Shown piece by piece: positions 61,031 to 64,000 of a DNA stretch of 64,000 nt (position 1 is its first letter; each line of letters opens with the position of its first letter). Source of the DNA: Microbacterium hominis (GTDB lineage: Bacteria; Actinomycetota; Actinomycetes; Actinomycetales; Microbacteriaceae); NCBI RefSeq assembly GCF_013282805.1, contig NZ_CP054038.1:1302001-1366000 (forward strand), written 5' to 3'. The position numbers and the translations under genes are program-made. The notes below the pieces were generated by a model. The model worked only from the letters and a program-made list of their open reading frames with translations, searched no databases and was not told the DNA's origin.

Positions 61031-61863
61031 ACCGGAAACCCAGAGGCATCCTCCGCCTCGCCGCCGCAGCCCTCGCGGCCTCCCTCATCGCGCTGGGCGC
61101 CGTCGCCCTCCCCGCCGCCGCCGAACCCGCGCCGACCACCGTCGCCGCGGCCAAGGGAACACCCAAGCCCACCATCGTGCTCGTCCACGGCGCATTCGCC
61201 GACTCCAGCGGCTGGAACCTCGTCGCCCCCGCCCTGCAGACCGCCGGATACCCCGTCCTCGCGTTCTCCAACCCGCTGCGCGGCATCGAATATGACAGCC
61301 AGTACCTGCGCGACTTCCTCACCACCATCGAGGGACCCGTCGTGCTCGTCGGTCACTCCTACGGCGGCGCCCTCATCACCAACGCCGCCACCGGGAATGA
61401 GAACGTGAAGTCACTCGTCTACATCGCGGCCTACGCCCTCGCCGAAGGCGAATCGGTCGCCGACGCCAACCACCTCGGCGGCGGACACACCGACGTCACC
61501 GACAACCTCGTCATCCGCCCGTTCCCCGGAGCATCCGAAGGCGACGCAGATGCATACATCGATCCCGCCGCCTTCCCCGACCTGTTTGCGCAAGACATCC
61601 CGAAAGTCCTCGCCAAGACCATGGCCGCCGGGCAACGGCCCGGCTCCTATGCGTCCCTGGTCACGCCGTCCGGCCCGCCGGCGTGGGAGAGCATCCCGAG
61701 TTGGTACATGGTCGCCAAGCAAGACCGCATCATTCCGCCCGAGGCAGAGCGCGCCATGGCCGAGCGCGCCGGATCCACGGTCGTCGAAGTCAACACCTCT
61801 CACGTCCCGATGCTCAGCAAACCGCTCTCGGTCATCTCACTCATCACCCAAGCCGCTCGGTGA
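61027..61863 (+). CDS. Exported alpha/beta hydrolase
   Basis: 278 residues with a Sec-type signal peptide (LRLAAAALAASLIALGAVAL, cleavage probably after AAA near residue 36). The mature enzyme has VLVHGAFADSSGW, nucleophile in LVGHSYGGALI, aspartate in KQDRIIPPE and histidine in NTSHVPMLS. It resembles the esterase group often annotated as alpha/beta hydrolase EstC-like (recalled). Being the only secreted member of the operon, it may release a product that the others process inside. A hairpin terminator follows. Confidence 0.92.
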   Translation: MNRKPRGILRLAAAALAASLIALGAVALPAAAEPAPTTVAAAKGTPKPTIVLVHGAFADSSGWNLVAPALQTAGYPVLAFSNPLRGIEYDSQYLRDFLTTIEGPVVLVGHSYGGALITNAATGNENVKSLVYIAAYALAEGESVADANHLGGGHTDVTDNLVIRPFPGASEGDADAYIDPAAFPDLFAQDIPKVLAKTMAAGQRPGSYASLVTPSGPPAWESIPSWYMVAKQDRIIPPEAERAMAERAGSTVVEVNTSHVPMLSKPLSVISLITQAAR

Positions 61864-61871
61864 GACTCCAT

Positions 61872-61899
61872 GGGCTGGCCGGCACCCGCCGGCCAGCCC
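61872..61899. terminator. Hairpin terminator
   Basis: GGGCTGGCCGGC-ACCC-GCCGGCCAGCCC: perfect 12-base arms, extended by two A:T pairs, right after the operon stop. No T tract follows. Confidence 0.85.
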
Positions 61900-62059
61900 A
61901 TCCGCTATGCACGCTGACGTCCCGCTACACGGCAATATCCGTATACGTTGGGGTGCGATGCGCGCGGAGATTCTGCGCGTCGGCGAGTGCCTCGCGCCCC
62001 GTGTCGACGGGCGTGACCGCTCGGCGACGGTCCGCATGCCGGATCCAGCGGGAGCGTGG

Positions 62060-62356
62060 TCAGAATGGCTGAGGGTGGGGTGATGCGTGCGGGATCGTGA
62101 CGGGTTTCGTGCTCGTTCTTGGCTGCGGCGCTGGCGGGCGCAGCATCGCGGCATGCATGACTTCTTCGCGGGTGTGGTGGCGTGAGGGGCGACGCCGGTC
62201 GTGAAGCCAGACGGCCTCGAGTTGCCCGTCGGGTACGCGTTCGACATAGGCGATGACATGGTCCGAGTCACGCTCACCCACGGACGGGTCACACAGTCTC
62301 CAGGCGCCATCACCGACCGGGTCGAAGACGAGGTGGTGTTGATCTGCGCTGATCAT
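62060..62356 (-). CDS. Small conserved-looking hypothetical protein
   Basis: 98 residues from ATG 62356, which has GGAGG six bases upstream. The core AWRLCDPSVGERDSDHVIAYVE recalls short proteins common in Microbacterium with an AWRLCD box (recalled, function unknown). The C-terminal 20 residues are proline-rich and may be extra. It is convergent with the operon terminator and stands alone. Confidence 0.68.
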   Translation of the reverse strand: MISADQHHLVFDPVGDGAWRLCDPSVGERDSDHVIAYVERVPDGQLEAVWLHDRRRPSRHHTREEVMHAAMLRPPAPQPRTSTKPVTIPHASPHPQPF

Positions 62357-62605
62357 GATTACCTCCGGTTCCAGCATGCGGCGCTCAGCGGGGTCCGTCC
62401 ACCCCCTTGACTTGCCCGCGCCGGTGACCCGTCCCCACCGGGTACCCGCCCGGGTGCATGCCCCCATTCCGCGGTCGCACAGTTCGCGGTTCGGGGATCC
62501 GCGTCTTGCGCGCTTTCGAAGCGGAGTGGATCGTTCCGGGGTGTCCCCCTTGCGCAACGGATCCCCGCCTGAGATGGGCTCTAGGCGTCAAGAAGGCGCG
62601 GCGGT

Positions 62606-62800
62606 TCAGGAAGGTCCGGGTTCACGGTGCGGTGGGCGGTTGGGAGCAGCATCCGGGCGCCAGTCGGCGATGGTGGGCACGACGTCGTCGAACACCGGGT
62701 CGAGGGGAGGTTCGTCGGGCAGGTGCAGCGCGCGGTAATCCCGCGGAAGCTCGTCGACCAGCTGACCGTCGCGTGGTCCGTCTCGCAGTCGGAACACCAT
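62606..62800 (-). CDS. Small hypothetical protein, probably leaderless
   Basis: 64 residues, acidic and proline-rich (RDYRALHLPDEPPLDPVFDD). TATCGT on this strand ends six bases before the ATG and there is no Shine-Dalgarno, the same geometry as at 19969. Short length and lack of a family keep confidence low. Confidence 0.42.
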   Translation of the reverse strand: MVFRLRDGPRDGQLVDELPRDYRALHLPDEPPLDPVFDDVVPTIADWRPDAAPNRPPHREPGPS

Positions 62801-62974
62801 GCGTCAACGATAGGAACCGCTCCCGTGCCGGACGAGGCGGTTGCGTTCCACGCGATGATCGTCTATCCGGTCGACTAGACAGACGTCCAGGTGCTGGAAC
62901 ACGTCAAGGAAAGTATTCTCGCTACGAGTGGTACACCGGATCCCAAGTACTTGGTCGGCCTAGGCGGAGGCGAA

Positions 62975-63415
62975 ATGGGGACAATCTTCTATGGCGGGTC
63001 AGAGTCGCCGATCCATATCGAGGATCGCGCGCTGGCCCACCTCAAAGTCGTCATCTCGACCAAGCTCCGACGCGGCGAGAGCTTCACATTGTCGTGGCGG
63101 CACCCCGAGGACCAGCCGCGCGGACGCAGCACGATCTGGCTGAATCCCTCGATCCCGTTGCGGTTCGTGTTCGACGACCCGGAGCCCGCCGCACTGAACC
63201 CTGCCTGGATCGAGGAGCTCGCGAATTCGGCAAGCTCCACCGGCGGCATCATGCTGGTAGCTGAGCAAATCGAGAGCGATCCGGCTCAGAGTGTCGGTGG
63301 CGAAGAGAAGAATGTGTCGCTTGGCAACGTGGCAGTGGAACACCTGAACGTCGATCGCGCGACCATCGCCGGGGCTGACCTGGCCGGCGCCGACCTCTCC
63401 GGCGCCGCGAACTAG
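62975..63415 (+). CDS. DUF7882-like small protein
   Basis: 146 residues. The N-terminal 85 residues match a small protein widespread in Microbacteriaceae (MGTIFYGGSESPIHIEDRAL, AHLKVVISTKLRRGESF, GRSTIWLNPSIPLRF), sometimes mislabelled as DNA ligase; recalled, function unknown. ATG at 62975 has GGCGGAGG at good distance and matches the conserved start, so the longer frame to 62891 is rejected. The tail ends in three A(D/N)LxGA pentapeptide-like repeats, an unusual addition. Confidence 0.78.
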   Translation: MGTIFYGGSESPIHIEDRALAHLKVVISTKLRRGESFTLSWRHPEDQPRGRSTIWLNPSIPLRFVFDDPEPAALNPAWIEELANSASSTGGIMLVAEQIESDPAQSVGGEEKNVSLGNVAVEHLNVDRATIAGADLAGADLSGAAN

Positions 63416-63579
63416 GACAGCGGCGCGGGCAGACATGAATGCGCCGACATTCAGAAGCGTCGAGCTGCGCCACGAAGAGTGGACCCCGTCGTAGACGCGT
63501 CGGCGATCACCGGACGAGCCAACCAAGCCAGTCCTTAAGTAGCGCAACTCCGAGGTCGTCGCACAGAGGAGAACCTACG

Positions 63580-63714
63580 CATGACGGATGCGGCGGCGAA
63601 GCCCCTTGACGAGTCGCCGGTCGGGCCGCTCGGTCACAGCCGTTCGAGGAGCATCGTGAGCGCCGCGCTCGTGCTGGCCGCGACCACCTCCTCCGGGCGG
63701 CCGGGGACGTGGTG
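63580..63714 (+). pseudogene. Possible truncated gene start
   Basis: GAGGAG lies 8 bases before an ATG, and 44 codons follow before a stop. From about 63634 it runs antisense over the CinA/PncC remnant. It looks like the 5' end of a gene cut off by a rearrangement, but it may be chance. Confidence 0.28.
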
Positions 63715-63904
63715 AGTGGCCGCGCTGCTTGGTCGTGAGGTGGTAGGCGACGATGCTCCCGCGGAACCAATCAGAGGCGTCGGCGCCGCGCCCGAGTGCG
63801 GTCGAGACGCCTCCGCTGGTCAGCGACTCCACCGCCGCGACGGTGCGACCGTCGTCACGGCACATTCGTGCGATCTCCGCCACGACACGGTTGTTCTCGC
63901 TCAT
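63634..63904 (-). pseudogene. Remnant of a CinA/PncC-type nicotinamide-nucleotide amidase
   Basis: The N-terminal 60 codons are good PncC sequence (VAEIARMCRDDGRTVAAVESLTSGGVS, then DWFRGSIVAYHLTTKQR). After that the frame is lost; another frame gives a plausible C-terminal end (GRPEEVVAASTSAALTMLLERL) stopping at 63634. About 70-80 codons of the centre are missing compared with the usual 160-residue domain. It is therefore inactive here. The gene start overlaps no promoter that I can recognise; it follows the end of another minus-strand gene by 26 bases. Confidence 0.65.
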
Positions 63905-63930
63905 CGTTCGATCGGGGAGGTGACCGTGGA

Positions 63931-64000
63931 TCACAGGCGCCGAAGATCTCTCAGAAGATCGGATGCCGCGTCGTCGAGGAACGGCGTCTGGGCGTCACCA
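63931..64000 (-). CDS. 3' end of a minus-strand gene
   Basis: An open frame enters from the right edge and stops at 63931. The visible 22 residues (FLDDAASDLLRDLRRL at the end) look like a helical C-terminus. Too little is present for a function. Confidence 0.42.
   Translation of the reverse strand, partial: GDAQTPFLDDAASDLLRDLRRL

Noticed and set aside
62493..62566. GGGGATCCG / CGGATCCCC inverted repeat spaced by 56 bases
   Set aside because: Arms are short, the loop is long, and no gene or element end coincides; chance is likely in GC-rich DNA.
1..64000. CRISPR arrays, rRNA and tRNA genes, complete insertion sequences
   Set aside because: I looked for regularly spaced repeats, T-loop sequences and transposase motifs and found none that hold up.

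Overview
The window is high-GC DNA with Shine-Dalgarno-led and apparently leaderless genes, frequent GTG starts and many gcatcc/ggatgc codon pairs. This, together with a DUF7882-like small protein and a type II Wadjet operon, points to a Microbacteriaceae actinobacterium, most likely Microbacterium or a close relative (inference from sequence style and gene content; no rRNA or tRNA gene is present to confirm it).

Region 1 (1-22.9 kb) looks like a catabolic locus for acylated plant-type glycosides. It holds the end of a GH78 alpha-L-rhamnosidase, GH1 and GH3 beta-glycosidases, about eight esterases or alpha/beta hydrolases of several families (serine beta-lactamase-like, pectinacetylesterase-like, HSL-like, feruloyl/acetyl-xylan-esterase-like), two sugar-type major facilitator transporters, and a complete beta-oxidation set (acyl-CoA ligase, acyl-CoA dehydrogenase, MaoC hydratase, SDR dehydrogenase, thiolase). 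A 24-base pseudo-palindrome, AAAATCTCAG-N4-CTGAGATTTT, recurs in four intergenic gaps of this region and is probably the operator of a regulon whose regulator is outside the window. One hydrolase (18804-19882) is split by a frameshift.

Region 2 (23-27 kb) holds a full-length MobF-type relaxase-helicase and a small membrane protein, but no integrase or type IV secretion genes.

Region 3 (27-53.3 kb) is a defence island. In order it holds a hypothetical gene, an AlbA_2/Schlafen-like protein, a type II CBASS operon, a type I restriction-modification operon (hsdR, hsdS, hsdM), a serine recombinase, a parDE toxin-antitoxin pair, two very small genes, a type II Wadjet operon (jetA-jetD), and an overlapping three-gene operon (small protein, PemK/MazF-like protein, PD-(D/E)XK-like protein) that may be an undescribed system. 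The CBASS operon is the most interesting part: a CD-NTase, an E2-E1 Cap2 ligase, and a third gene that fuses a JAB/Cap3 isopeptidase, a TIR domain and a SAVED domain in one chain. That places the deconjugase and the NAD-cleaving effector in the same protein.

Region 4 (53.3-64 kb) is a patchwork. It holds a membrane protein, a lipoprotein, gene remnants (metalloprotease, CinA/PncC, a truncated start), a degenerate dispersed repeat, tandem AraC-type regulators, an SDR-like protein that has lost its catalytic residues, and a four-gene hydrolase operon with clustered GTGCACCG-type sites in front. About eight genes across the window have a -10-like hexamer ending 6-7 bases before the start codon, so they are probably translated from leaderless mRNAs.
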